From positions 228,904-292,903 of the forward strand of contig NZ_JBJHZZ010000003.1 in NCBI RefSeq assembly GCF_045310675.1: DNA of 64,000 nt, given 5' to 3'. A model generated the notes under the pieces. It did not search any database. It was not told where the DNA came from and worked only from the letters and a program-made list of their open reading frames with translations. Position 1 is the first letter of the stretch. Each line of letters opens with the position of its first letter. A program made the translations under genes and the position numbers. This document shows, piece after piece, positions 33,769-42,508 of this stretch. Origin of the DNA: Clostridium_AT stratigraminis (GTDB lineage: Bacteria; Bacillota; Clostridia; Clostridiales; Clostridiaceae).

Positions 33769-34104
33769 TTAAATATTCTTAAGTGCTTGTTCTAAATTTT
33801 CGTAAACTTTTATAATTTTAAACATGCCTGATAAATCAAAAACTCTTTTAACTGAGTTATTAACATTAGCTATGCATATCTTGCCATTTTTAGCTGTCAT
33901 TTTTTTGTATCTACCTATAACAACTCCAATTCCCGAGCTATCCATAAAGCTTACATCTTTGAAGTCCAAAATAAGTTTAGCAATTAGTTCTCTATCAAGT
34001 CTATCATCTATTTTGCTTCTAACTTCTTCTGCACTATGATGATCTAACTCTCCCATCATAAAAACTACGAGTTTCTCTTCTTCCTTTTGAAACTTTAAGT
34101 ACAT
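33769..34104 (-). CDS. spoIIAA: Anti-sigma F factor antagonist SpoIIAA
   Basis: 111 residues, STAS domain. The phosphorylation site is the serine in FMDSSGIGVVIGRYK (Ser56, or Ser57). When dephosphorylated by SpoIIE it captures SpoIIAB and frees SigF. First gene of the operon; AGGGGGGG precedes the ATG. A sigma-H-like promoter lies at 34235-34259. Confidence 0.97.
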   Translation of the reverse strand: MYLKFQKEEEKLVVFMMGELDHHSAEEVRSKIDDRLDRELIAKLILDFKDVSFMDSSGIGVVIGRYKKMTAKNGKICIANVNNSVKRVFDLSGMFKIIKVYENLEQALKNI

Positions 34105-34167
34105 TAATATCCCCCCCTATATTAGAATTAATAATAACTTTTATATAATAAATTTAAAAAGCTTTTT

Positions 34168-34194
34168 TAATGCTTTTATTATTAAAAGCATCTG
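34168..34194 (-). repeat. Hairpin in the spoIIA leader
   Basis: ATGCTTTT and AAAAGCAT form a perfect 8-bp stem around a 6-base loop, between the sigma-H-like promoter and spoIIAA. No T-tract follows on the minus strand beyond a short run of Ts, so it may be a leader structure and not a terminator. Confidence 0.4.
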
Positions 34195-34234
34195 TTTACT
34201 ATTTTTATTATAAATTAAAACAGATATATATTAT

Positions 34235-34259
34235 ATTCTATATATTACATAATTTTCCT
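34235..34259 (-). promoter_or_regulatory. Sigma-H-like promoter of the spoIIA operon
   Basis: On the minus strand AGGAAAA (34253-34259) and AGAAT (34235-34239) are separated by 13 bases, close to the sigma-H pattern AGGAxxT, N14, HGAAT. Position upstream of spoIIAA agrees with the known sigma-H and Spo0A control of this operon. I did not find a clear Spo0A box. Confidence 0.5.
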
Positions 34260-34390
34260 TCTTTTTTTTAAAACATGAATAAACATTTTTATTATTCCCA
34301 TTTTATATTTATAATATACAGTAATTTTACATTTTACTTGATCAGTAACTTTCTATATGTGTATTAATGCCCTTTGAAATTTTAAAGCTA

Positions 34391-34419
34391 TTGCCCCAAA
34401 TAAGAATCATTGCTATAAT
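34391..34419 (+). promoter_or_regulatory. Sigma-A promoter of speE
   Basis: TTGCCC (34391-34396), a 17-base spacer and TATAAT (34414-34419), 40 bases before the speE start. With the leader hairpin and sigma-H site this accounts for the 355-base gap between spoIIAA and speE. Confidence 0.7.
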
Positions 34420-34459
34420 AATCAGTATGCAAATTATATGATTTAAGGAGGAATTTAAC

Positions 34460-35290
34460 ATGGAAATGTGGATAAAAGAAGAACAAATTGCAGACGCTGC
34501 TATGACCTATAAAATTAAAGAAACTTTAGTTAGAAAGCAAACAGAATTTCAAGACCTTGCTATTGTGGATACATACGCCTTTGGCCGTATGCTGCTTTTA
34601 GATGGAATCGTTCAAACAACCATTAAAGACGAATTTGTTTATCATGAAATGATAACTCATATTCCCTTATTTACACATTCTAAACCAAAGAATGTGTTAG
34701 TTGTAGGCGGTGGAGACGGTGGTGTTATAAGAGAAATAATGAAGCACCCCTCTGTTGAAAAAGCAGTACTTTGTGAAATTGATAAATGTGTTATAGAAGA
34801 ATGTAAAAAGTATTTACCTGAAATCAGCAGTGAACTTGAAAATCCGAGATGTGAGATCTTTGTTGGGGATGGAATAAAGTATGTACATGAACATAAAAAT
34901 AAATTTGATGTTATTATTGTTGATTCTACTGACCCCTTTGGGGCTGCAGAAGGTCTTTTTGGCGGAAGCTTTTACAAAGAAATTTCAGAATGCTTAACTG
35001 ATGACGGTATTTTTATTGCACAGACAGAGACACCATTTTATCTTCCAGAAGTAGTTAAAAAAGTATTTAATGATGCAAAAGAAGTATTTCCAATAACAAA
35101 GCTTTTCATGGCTGCAATTCCAACCTATCCTGGAGGATATTGGAGCTTTACTATTGGTTCTAAAAAGTATGACCCTGCAAATCCAAATTCAGAAAATATT
35201 TTTGACGTAAAAACAAAATATTATAATGGAGATATACATAAAGCGTCTTTCGTTTTACCAAACTATATAAAGAATTTAATTAATAATTAA
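34460..35290 (+). CDS. speE: Spermidine synthase (aminopropyltransferase)
   Basis: 276 residues. It transfers the aminopropyl group of decarboxylated S-adenosylmethionine to putrescine. Family segments: DTYAFGRMLLLDGIVQTT, DEFVYHEMITHIPL, the nucleotide loop VVGGGDGGVIREI and the catalytic VDSTDPFGAAEGLF, with TYPGGYWSF near the end. AAGGAGG precedes the ATG. It is followed 36 bases later by iadA on the same strand. No speD or speB is in view. Confidence 0.95.
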   Translation: MEMWIKEEQIADAAMTYKIKETLVRKQTEFQDLAIVDTYAFGRMLLLDGIVQTTIKDEFVYHEMITHIPLFTHSKPKNVLVVGGGDGGVIREIMKHPSVEKAVLCEIDKCVIEECKKYLPEISSELENPRCEIFVGDGIKYVHEHKNKFDVIIVDSTDPFGAAEGLFGGSFYKEISECLTDDGIFIAQTETPFYLPEVVKKVFNDAKEVFPITKLFMAAIPTYPGGYWSFTIGSKKYDPANPNSENIFDVKTKYYNGDIHKASFVLPNYIKNLINN

Positions 35291-35326
35291 TTTTAATCTA
35301 GCAAAGCTGCGTGGGGAGTGAAATTC

Positions 35327-36514
35327 ATGATAAAGCTAATAAAAAAAGGTATTGTTTATGCTCCTGACTATCTAGGAGTGAAGGACATATTAATTTGCCA
35401 GGACAAAATAGCTAAAATTGATGATGATATTCCTTTACCGCCTAAGGAGTTTTATGAGGTTGAAGTAATAGATGCCTCTAATCAAATAGTTACTCCAGGT
35501 TTTATAGATTTACATGTTCATATTACTGGCGGCGGCGGTGAAGGCGGCTACACCACAAGAACTCCAGAAATTCAATTATCTCAGATAACTACTACTGGTG
35601 TTACTACAGTAATTGGTCTTTTAGGAACTGATGGAACAACGCGTTCTCTAAACAGCCTCATAGCAAAGGCAAGAGCCTTAGAGGAAGAAGGAATCAATGC
35701 ACTATCTTGGACTGGTTGCTATCAGTTTCCTACTAGAACTATTTCTGATACATCTAGAGACGACATTATTTTAATTGATAAAATTATTGGTGTGGGCGAA
35801 GTTGCAATCTCTGATCACAGGGGCAGCAAACCTATGGAAAATGATATAGAAAGGCTGGCCCTTGAATGCAGAGTAGCAGGTTTATTATCAAATAAATGCG
35901 GAGTATTACAGCTTCATGTAGGGGATGATAGAGAAGGAATTAATATTTTAATTAAAATATTAAATGAATCTCCAATTTTAGCTAAAAATATACTGCCTAC
36001 TCACATAAATAGAAACATGAATCTATTACATCAGGCTATTAAATATTTGAAAATGGGTGGATACATAGATTTAACTTCAGGAATTACAAGAACTGAGTCC
36101 GATCCCATACCTTCTGATGCCTCCTATGGCTTAAAATACCTTCTTGATAAAGGATGTCCATTAGATAATATAACAATGAGTTCTGACAGTAATGGCAGCA
36201 TGCCGATCTTTGATGAAAATGGAAAGCTTACTGATATATCTGTAGGTTCAATTGAAACAAATATTATAGAGTTTAGAAAAATGGTTCAAGTTTATAATCT
36301 GCCTATTGAGAAAGCTCTATGTCCCTTGACTAAAAATCCATCTAGAATACTAAAGCTTGATTATTTAGGAACAATCGCTGTAGAGAAACAGGCCGATTTA
36401 TTAATAATGAATCCTGATTTATCCTTGGATTATGTATTATGTAAGGGCAAAACCTTAGTGCAACATGGAAATGCCGTAAAATTCGGCACTTTTGAAAAAG
36501 ATATAAAAAGCTAA
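35327..36514 (+). CDS. iadA: Isoaspartyl dipeptidase (beta-aspartyl-peptidase)
   Basis: 395 residues, amidohydrolase fold. It hydrolyses beta-aspartyl dipeptides formed by protein isomerisation. The first metal pair is HVH in FIDLHVHITGGGGEGGY, followed by GVTTVIGLLGTDG, SWTGCYQFPTRT, the bridging-lysine region VGEVAISDHRG, LPTHINR and SSDSNGSMP. GGGGAG (35313-35318) is 8 bases before ATG 35327, so a GTG at 35318 is rejected. Probably co-transcribed with speE; a palindromic terminator follows. Confidence 0.93.
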   Translation: MIKLIKKGIVYAPDYLGVKDILICQDKIAKIDDDIPLPPKEFYEVEVIDASNQIVTPGFIDLHVHITGGGGEGGYTTRTPEIQLSQITTTGVTTVIGLLGTDGTTRSLNSLIAKARALEEEGINALSWTGCYQFPTRTISDTSRDDIILIDKIIGVGEVAISDHRGSKPMENDIERLALECRVAGLLSNKCGVLQLHVGDDREGINILIKILNESPILAKNILPTHINRNMNLLHQAIKYLKMGGYIDLTSGITRTESDPIPSDASYGLKYLLDKGCPLDNITMSSDSNGSMPIFDENGKLTDISVGSIETNIIEFRKMVQVYNLPIEKALCPLTKNPSRILKLDYLGTIAVEKQADLLIMNPDLSLDYVLCKGKTLVQHGNAVKFGTFEKDIKS

Positions 36515-36534
36515 TAATAAAGGCCCCAAAATAC

Positions 36535-36572
36535 AAAATATGTTACATAATTATAATTATGTAACATATTTT
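36535..36572. terminator. 38-base perfect palindrome, terminator of iadA
   Basis: The bases from AAAATATGTTACATAAT to its exact complement make a perfect palindrome. It can terminate iadA and, from the other side, the convergent methyltransferase gene. Confidence 0.8.
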
Positions 36573-36620
36573 ATTTATTATAGCTATTTTCAAATTTATA
36601 TATCTTTCAATTGTCTTTAA

Positions 36621-38369
36621 CTAATTACTTACATATTCATTAATAATTTTTTGCTCTTTCCTTGTTATTTGAAAAAGAGAGTAAAGATACTCATCAATGT
36701 CCACCTTTATATTTTGCATGTTTGGCATTTTTAGTTTCATTAAATTATTTGGATAATAATCATATAAATCTTTACCAAGTTTTTTAGCATAGGCTTTGAA
36801 ATAATATTCATAAAGCTTGCTATTTAATAACTTTAGAATATATTCATAGCTGTAAGCATTATTCTTTTTTAGAACAAGACAATAAATATCTGCACTAAAG
36901 TAACTACCTGTGTCAAGGGCAAATCTATTATTACTTGATTTATATGGAAAAACTATTTTCTCCCCTTCAAATATGCTTTGAGTTCTCCCCCATTGAAGCT
37001 GATACCAGCTTCGTAATCCTTTCATGCACTCTCTTCTTTTCATAAGTCTTTCCTTAAAAGGTAAAATGTGATTAATAGAATTTTTGTATTTATCTTCCTC
37101 CTGAATTGAATTTGAGTAAATTATAAACTTTCCGGTTTTCTTTACTAGATTTTTTTCTATAGATGAACTTTTAATCCAAGGTCTTATAATATCTGTTTCT
37201 AGCTCTTCTTCCCTTATATTTTTCTCTTCTATTATAAAGGCTTTATCGCAGCCTGTTATTACACCTTGATAACTATAACAAATATTTTCTAAACTTATTT
37301 CACATTTTTCTTCAATTTTTTTTATTATATTTTGTTCGTCATTATCTCTAAGTATCCAGCTTGTGTTTCTTAATTCACTTTTTTTTATGTAAAAAGTATT
37401 GTAATTTTGGATTTTATTTTCTAGAAAACTTGAGTAAAATAAGTCTTGTTTTTTTACTATGGGCTTTATTACCTGGACTTCATTATTTTTTCCTTCTTTA
37501 GTAGTAAAAACGATAACTGGATCAATACCTGTATTTTTAAAAGGTCTAACACCATAAAAATCCACAATTTTTTCTATTGAACAAATTTCTTTAAGATATA
37601 TTCTTAAGTTTTCACCACTTGGAGATTCTAGAAAATACCTTGAAGTAATATAAGTAAGTTTACCTAAACTTTTTAGCTTTTCTAAAGCAGCTGCAAAAAA
37701 ACAATAGGAAACATCCCCTTTGTCTTTGTAAATCCTATTATACAAATTTTTCAAATTTAGTGAGTAGTCTTTATTAATTGATTTTTGCCCTATGTAAGGT
37801 GGATTACCAATTATAATATCATAATTCTCCTGTATTTCATCCACTAAAAAATCTTTTACATTAAAATTATTGCTGCTCATAAATTCACTTTCTGTAAGCA
37901 GATCTAATTTTAGTATTTTTAATGCAAAAGGATCAATATCAAAGCCAAATAAATTATTGCTAATGATATGCATATTAATACTAGCTTCACTTAAGGTTAA
38001 ATTATTTTTGCTATTAATTACATTTAATTTTTCTAAATAAATTGTCCTTAAATATTTAAAACAAGGAATAATAATATTACCGCACCCACAGGCTGGATCT
38101 AAAATCTTTAAGAAGGGATTATTAATAATATCCTCTGCTTTTATTGTACTTTCTATAATATATTTAGCTATACCTTCTGGAGTATAGACTAAACCTTTTT
38201 CCTTTTTATCCTCTTGCTGGCTAAAATAGTATTCTCCAAAGCTTTCTATTTTACCAATATTTAATTGTTCTTTGCAATTATTAATTTCTTCAAGTTTGTA
38301 AATAATATTTATAGGCTCATTAATTAGGCTGAATAGATCATTAATTATTTTAATAAGATCATTAGACAT
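36621..38369 (-). CDS. camA: CamA-like orphan DNA N6-adenine methyltransferase
   Basis: 582 residues. Methyltransferase motifs are VYTPEGIAKYIIEST, the SAM loop DPACGCG (91-97) and the catalytic NPPYIG (189-194). The C-terminal half is a TaqI-like DNA-recognition region. From memory it closely matches the C. difficile methyltransferase CamA (577 residues; methylates the last A of CAAAAA and affects sporulation): shared features include RYFLESxSGxxLR, GVITGCDKAFI, RRECMKGLRSWYQLQWGR and YPYKSSNNRFALD. There is no nuclease motif and no restriction gene nearby, so it is an orphan enzyme. Monocistronic. The recognition sequence cannot be read here. Confidence 0.82.
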   Translation of the reverse strand: MSNDLIKIINDLFSLINEPINIIYKLEEINNCKEQLNIGKIESFGEYYFSQQEDKKEKGLVYTPEGIAKYIIESTIKAEDIINNPFLKILDPACGCGNIIIPCFKYLRTIYLEKLNVINSKNNLTLSEASINMHIISNNLFGFDIDPFALKILKLDLLTESEFMSSNNFNVKDFLVDEIQENYDIIIGNPPYIGQKSINKDYSLNLKNLYNRIYKDKGDVSYCFFAAALEKLKSLGKLTYITSRYFLESPSGENLRIYLKEICSIEKIVDFYGVRPFKNTGIDPVIVFTTKEGKNNEVQVIKPIVKKQDLFYSSFLENKIQNYNTFYIKKSELRNTSWILRDNDEQNIIKKIEEKCEISLENICYSYQGVITGCDKAFIIEEKNIREEELETDIIRPWIKSSSIEKNLVKKTGKFIIYSNSIQEEDKYKNSINHILPFKERLMKRRECMKGLRSWYQLQWGRTQSIFEGEKIVFPYKSSNNRFALDTGSYFSADIYCLVLKKNNAYSYEYILKLLNSKLYEYYFKAYAKKLGKDLYDYYPNNLMKLKMPNMQNIKVDIDEYLYSLFQITRKEQKIINEYVSN

Positions 38370-38474
38370 TAGTATATCTCCAAAATATTTATAAGCAATA
38401 CAAAAAGTATAACATAATCAAATTACTTAAGATAGAAAAAAATCGGGAAAAAAAACTAAAAGAAAGGAGAGGTT

Positions 38475-38507
38475 ATGTTTTACAGCGATTTTCATAGCCA
38501 AAAGTAA
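38475..38507 (+). CDS. Possible 10-residue leader ORF before pdaA
   Basis: A strong ribosome site (AGAAAGGAGAGG) stands before ATG 38475, which opens MFYSDFHSQK and stops at TAA 38505-38507, two bases before the pdaA ATG at 38510. The pdaA start itself has no ribosome site of its own. Translation of the deacetylase may depend on coupling to this leader. It may equally mark an unusual start or a frameshift. Confidence 0.4.
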   Translation: MFYSDFHSQK

Positions 38508-38509
38508 AT

Positions 38510-39448
38510 ATGCTAAAAAAAGCCATATGCTTATCACTAGCTTTTCCATTATCCTTAAATATCTTCCCATTTAATAATAATATTAAAGATATTTTTTCAA
38601 AAGCTAATGAAAATAAACCATTCAAGGTAGAAAGTTTTAAAGAGAATCTTCAAGTTGATGATTTAGATAAGAATACAATAAATAATCATATTAAAAAAAA
38701 TTTAAATAGTTTTTTTGAAAAGAAAATAACTGTTGATGATTTGAAACTTAATACTACAGAGAGAAATTGGTTTTTTCAGCCTAAGAAGGATGGCTCACCT
38801 TCTGGAGAACCACCAGATGTATTAGAACTATTAAAAAGTTATTCAGGTTATTATCTTGGAGATACTTCAAAAAAGATTATATACTTAACCTTTGATGAAG
38901 GTTATGAAAATGGTTATTCCGCAAAGATACTTGATTCCTTGAAAGCAAATAATGTAAAGGCAGCATTTTTTGTTACTACTGACTATATAAAGAGGAATCC
39001 AGATTTAATTAAAAGAATGTCCACTGAAGGACATCTGGTTTGTAATCACTCAACCACTCACCCTTCTATGGCTCAAAGTGCCATGAAGGATAAAGTTAAA
39101 TTTGAAAATGAATTTGCTAATTGTGAAAAGGCTTTTGAGGAAGTAACCAGTACTAAAATGCCTAAGTTTTTTAGACCTCCAATGGGCAAATATAGTGAAT
39201 TATCATTATATTACACTCAAGCCCTAGGTTACAAATCTATATTTTGGAGCTTTGCCTATAAGGATTGGCTGCCAGACAATCAGCCATCAATAGAGGCTGC
39301 AAAAAAAATAATTATGGAAAGGACTCATAACGGAGGCATTTTCCTTTTACATGCTGTTTCTAAAACAAATGCGGCTATTATGGATTCTATTCTAAAGGAA
39401 TGGAAAGGAAAGGGCTTTGAATTTAAAACCTTAAATGAGCTGCCTTAG
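38510..39448 (+). CDS. pdaA: PdaA-like polysaccharide deacetylase
   Basis: 312 residues with an N-terminal hydrophobic segment (about 2-22) as signal or anchor. The NodB-type deacetylase domain has YLTFDEGYENG (first metal Asp), AAFFVTTDYI, and the two His of HLVCNHSTTHPSM, then FFRPPMGKYSE and SIFWSFAYKDW. It matches PdaA, which removes acetyl from muramic acid to make the delta-lactam of spore cortex. The preceding ten-codon ORF supplies the only ribosome site. Terminator at 39519. Confidence 0.9.
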   Translation: MLKKAICLSLAFPLSLNIFPFNNNIKDIFSKANENKPFKVESFKENLQVDDLDKNTINNHIKKNLNSFFEKKITVDDLKLNTTERNWFFQPKKDGSPSGEPPDVLELLKSYSGYYLGDTSKKIIYLTFDEGYENGYSAKILDSLKANNVKAAFFVTTDYIKRNPDLIKRMSTEGHLVCNHSTTHPSMAQSAMKDKVKFENEFANCEKAFEEVTSTKMPKFFRPPMGKYSELSLYYTQALGYKSIFWSFAYKDWLPDNQPSIEAAKKIIMERTHNGGIFLLHAVSKTNAAIMDSILKEWKGKGFEFKTLNELP

Positions 39449-39518
39449 CAATTCTAGCATTATTAACATAAGTACTAATAACCTATATAGTAAATGGCAA
39501 TTAGCTTAAGAAATAAAA

Positions 39519-39558
39519 AATGTTACATGAGTTCACTGTAATTAGCTCATGTAACATT
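39519..39558. terminator. Terminator between pdaA and the hut operon
   Basis: AATGTTACATGAG pairs with CTCATGTAACATT. It lies between convergent pdaA and fchA. The core ATGTTACAT also occurs in the 36535 palindrome. Confidence 0.75.
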
Positions 39559-39586
39559 CTTAAATATTTCAGCTTTTTGCATTAAT

Positions 39587-40222
39587 TTATAGCTTTGAAT
39601 TTACTACTTCCATTATTTTTTCTTTTCTTATATGTCCTTCTTTTATAAGGCTATTGCATTCTTCAGATACCTCTGCCTTATAGCTTTCATCCTTAACTGA
39701 AGATAAGTTAATTTTAACATTTAATACAGCACTTTCTATGGCAGTTTGTAATAAAAGTGCTGCTACACCTGCATCGGATATAGCATTTTTATTACCATAG
39801 GCCGCAGCAATTTCAACATACTTATAGATATCAAACGCCTTTTTAGCTACCTCAAAGGGTATTTCAAGTGCTTTTACATAGCCTTCATTTATTTTTTTAA
39901 GTCTATATTCCTTCTCTTCTTCAGTATTTTTAGGGAGCTTAAAGGCATCCATTAATACTAAGAATTCTTCTGCATCCTTTTCCATAAGCATAAGAAAATT
40001 ATCCTTATTGGCTTTAACTTCCTCTAAACTGCTGATTATTAAGCTCTTCTTATCTTCATCATATTCATTATAGACCTTTTTGCCTATGGTTAAATTAAAA
40101 ACCATAGAGCAAAGTGCACTGCCTAAGGAAGCTGCAAGAGCTGCTGCACTTCCGCCGCCAGGTGCAGGAGAATTAGAGGCAAGTTCATCTGCAAAACCTT
40201 TTACTGTTAAACTTTGAAGCAT
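39587..40222 (-). CDS. fchA: Formimidoyltetrahydrofolate cyclodeaminase
   Basis: 211 residues. It converts 5-formimino-THF to 5,10-methenyl-THF with release of ammonia. The sequence has the cyclodeaminase pattern FADELASNSPAPGGGSAAALAASLGSALCSMV at the N-terminus and NAISDAGVAALLLQTAIESAVLNVKINL towards the end. ATG 40222 follows the hutI stop by one base and has AAGGA upstream; GTG 40231 is less likely. Last gene of the hut operon. Confidence 0.93.
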   Translation of the reverse strand: MLQSLTVKGFADELASNSPAPGGGSAAALAASLGSALCSMVFNLTIGKKVYNEYDEDKKSLIISSLEEVKANKDNFLMLMEKDAEEFLVLMDAFKLPKNTEEEKEYRLKKINEGYVKALEIPFEVAKKAFDIYKYVEIAAAYGNKNAISDAGVAALLLQTAIESAVLNVKINLSSVKDESYKAEVSEECNSLIKEGHIRKEKIMEVVNSKL

Positions 40223-40223
40223 T

Positions 40224-41492
40224 TTAAACACATCCTTCTACAATTTTTCCTTCATTTACTACTACTTTACCATTTTTTATTACTGTTTGTACAGCATTGA
40301 GTCCAAAATGATATATTAAATAGTTTAAACTTTTGCTATTAAAGATTACAATATCTGCTTTTTTCCCTACCTCAAGACTTCCTATTTCCTTTTCTCTGTC
40401 AATGGCACAAGCAGCATTTATAGTCATTGCATTTATTATTTCTTCTGGTAAAAGCCTCATTCCAAAACATGCAAAGGTCATTATGGTTTGGAGCGATTCA
40501 GTTGGTGAGGTTCCTGGGTTACAATCTGTTGCAAGTGCAATTGGCACCCCAATTTCTATCATTTTCCTGGCATCTGCAAACTTATTTAGCATAAGATAAA
40601 AGGAAGTAGCCGGAAGAAGTACAGCAACTGTACCGCTGCCTGCCATTGCCTTCATGCCATTCTCAGATGCCCCTACTAAATGTTCTGCAGATGCTGCCAT
40701 AAGTTCCGCTGCAAGCTCTGCTCCTCCAATAGGTTCGATTTCGTCTGCATGAAGTTTAACCTTAAGCCCATTTTTTAAGCCTGACTTTAATATTTCTCTG
40801 CTTTCCTCTACTGTGAATACCCCTTCCTCACAAAAACAGTCAATAAACTCTGCTAATCTTTTACTGCTTACATAAGGAATAATTTCTTCAGTCATCAGCT
40901 TAATATAAGCCTCCCTATTTGCTTTAAATTCCTCAGGAACTGCATGAGCACCTAAATAGGTAGATACTATATCTATTGGATGTCTTTCATTTAAAGCTTT
41001 ATTAACTTCTAGCATCTTTACTTCATCCTTAAGGTTTAAGCCATATCCAGATTTACTCTCAATGGTGGTAGTTCCGTGTGATAGCATTAAATTAAGCCTT
41101 CCCATAGTTACGTCAGTAAGTTCCTCTAAGGAAAGCTCCCTTGTTTTTCTAACAGTGCTTAGAATACCGCCTCCATTATTTAGAATTTCAATATAGCTTA
41201 CTTTATTTAGCTTTAAAGGAAGCTCCTTTTCTCTTGAGCCACCATAAACCACGTGAGTATGGCTGTCAACTAAACCTGGAGTTACTGTTTTCCCCGATCC
41301 ATCTATTATGGTATCTTCTGGTTTAATAATGTTTAAATATCCATCACCACTGCCTATTTCTTTAATAAGGTCATCTTCAATAACAACATAGCCGTTTTCA
41401 ATTAATCCTGCATTCTTTAACTGCTCTTTACTTTTTTTAAAGCTTCCCTTGCAAGTAACCAAGCAATCAATATTTTTAATTATCGTTGCCAA
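40224..41492 (-). CDS. hutI: Imidazolonepropionase
   Basis: 422 residues, amidohydrolase superfamily. It opens imidazolonepropionate to formiminoglutamate. Segments: TPGLVDSHTHVVYGGSREKEL (first metal pair HTH), TRELSLEELTD, HGTTTIESKSGYGL, KLHADEIEPIGGAELA, SAEHLVGAS and ATDCNPGTSPTESLQ. The start is TTG 41492 with AGGTGGTG upstream; no ATG fits. Fourth gene of the operon. Confidence 0.96.
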   Translation of the reverse strand: MATIIKNIDCLVTCKGSFKKSKEQLKNAGLIENGYVVIEDDLIKEIGSGDGYLNIIKPEDTIIDGSGKTVTPGLVDSHTHVVYGGSREKELPLKLNKVSYIEILNNGGGILSTVRKTRELSLEELTDVTMGRLNLMLSHGTTTIESKSGYGLNLKDEVKMLEVNKALNERHPIDIVSTYLGAHAVPEEFKANREAYIKLMTEEIIPYVSSKRLAEFIDCFCEEGVFTVEESREILKSGLKNGLKVKLHADEIEPIGGAELAAELMAASAEHLVGASENGMKAMAGSGTVAVLLPATSFYLMLNKFADARKMIEIGVPIALATDCNPGTSPTESLQTIMTFACFGMRLLPEEIINAMTINAACAIDREKEIGSLEVGKKADIVIFNSKSLNYLIYHFGLNAVQTVIKNGKVVVNEGKIVEGCV

Positions 41493-41522
41493 GCAATCAC
41501 CACCTAATTTTTAATTGAAGAA

Positions 41523-42419
41523 TTACTCCCATACTCTCTTTTCAAGTATTTGCGCCATTGAAAAATTTTCCACTTGTAAATAATACTCTGCTGTATTTAT
41601 TAATGCTGCCATAGGTACAAGACCTATAATTTCACTTCCAACAACTGATACTCCGTATCTTTTAGCTTCCATTTTAACCATTTCAAAGGCTCTATACACA
41701 GCAGTCTTTTCGTAATTTACCAAGTTCATAGAAACTTGAACTATATTTCTATCCTCCAGCTTTACTCCCATGGCCTTAACGAATCTTAGTCCACCGCCAA
41801 TATGTCTTACAATTTTTGCTATACTATCAGCAATTTCTATTTTATCTGTAGCTAAATTTACGTTAAAGGCTACTAATGGAACTCTTGCACCAACAGCAGC
41901 ACATCCCCCTTTGACATTAACTTCTTCTGGGCCGAAATCAGGCTTCCATTCCGCCTTTTTTATCTTTTCAAAAAAGCCTTCATATTGACCTTTTCTTACA
42001 TTTGCTAGGTTTTGTCTGTTTGAAGAACTTGCAGCATCTTCATATAAATAAACTGGTATATTAAATCTATTTGCAATTTCTTCTCCAACTTTATTTGCAA
42101 TAGCAATGCATTCTTCCATAGTTACTTCACTTACAGGTACAAAGGGAACTACGTCTAATGATCCCATTCTAGGATGACCACCCTCATGTTTAGTCATATC
42201 TATAAATTCATAAACTCTTGAAGCCATGTCTATTATAGCATTTTGAAGGGCTATTGGTTCTCCTATTACAGTAACTACCGTTCTATTGTGGTCGCTATCT
42301 GAGGAATAGTCTAAAAGCTTAACCCCCTCTTTTCCTCTTAAGGTATCTACAATTTTTTCAATAACTTCTTTATTTCTTCCTTCGCTAAAATTAGGAATAC
42401 ACTCAACAATTTTACTCAT
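41523..42419 (-). CDS. ftcD: Glutamate formimidoyltransferase
   Basis: 298 residues. It moves the formimino group from formiminoglutamate to tetrahydrofolate, leaving glutamate. The family start IVECIPNFSEGR is followed by DYSSDSDHNRTVVTVIG, HEGGHPRMGSLDVVPFVPV and KGQYEGFF. GAAAGG lies directly against an ATG at 42428, so ATG 42419, nine bases later, is preferred. It is the single-domain form; the deaminase is the separate fchA gene. Confidence 0.95.
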   Translation of the reverse strand: MSKIVECIPNFSEGRNKEVIEKIVDTLRGKEGVKLLDYSSDSDHNRTVVTVIGEPIALQNAIIDMASRVYEFIDMTKHEGGHPRMGSLDVVPFVPVSEVTMEECIAIANKVGEEIANRFNIPVYLYEDAASSSNRQNLANVRKGQYEGFFEKIKKAEWKPDFGPEEVNVKGGCAAVGARVPLVAFNVNLATDKIEIADSIAKIVRHIGGGLRFVKAMGVKLEDRNIVQVSMNLVNYEKTAVYRAFEMVKMEAKRYGVSVVGSEIIGLVPMAALINTAEYYLQVENFSMAQILEKRVWE

Positions 42420-42508
42420 GTTTGCCATCCTTTCAATAATAGAAATCCAGCTTCATAATTAATACTACTTAATACAGAGACTTAAGCTTTGAAGCTGGAT
42501 ATCTTTAT

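Noticed and set aside
36621..38369. Type IIG restriction-modification enzyme
   Set aside because: No N-terminal PD-(D/E)xK nuclease region, and no separate restriction gene in the neighbourhood.
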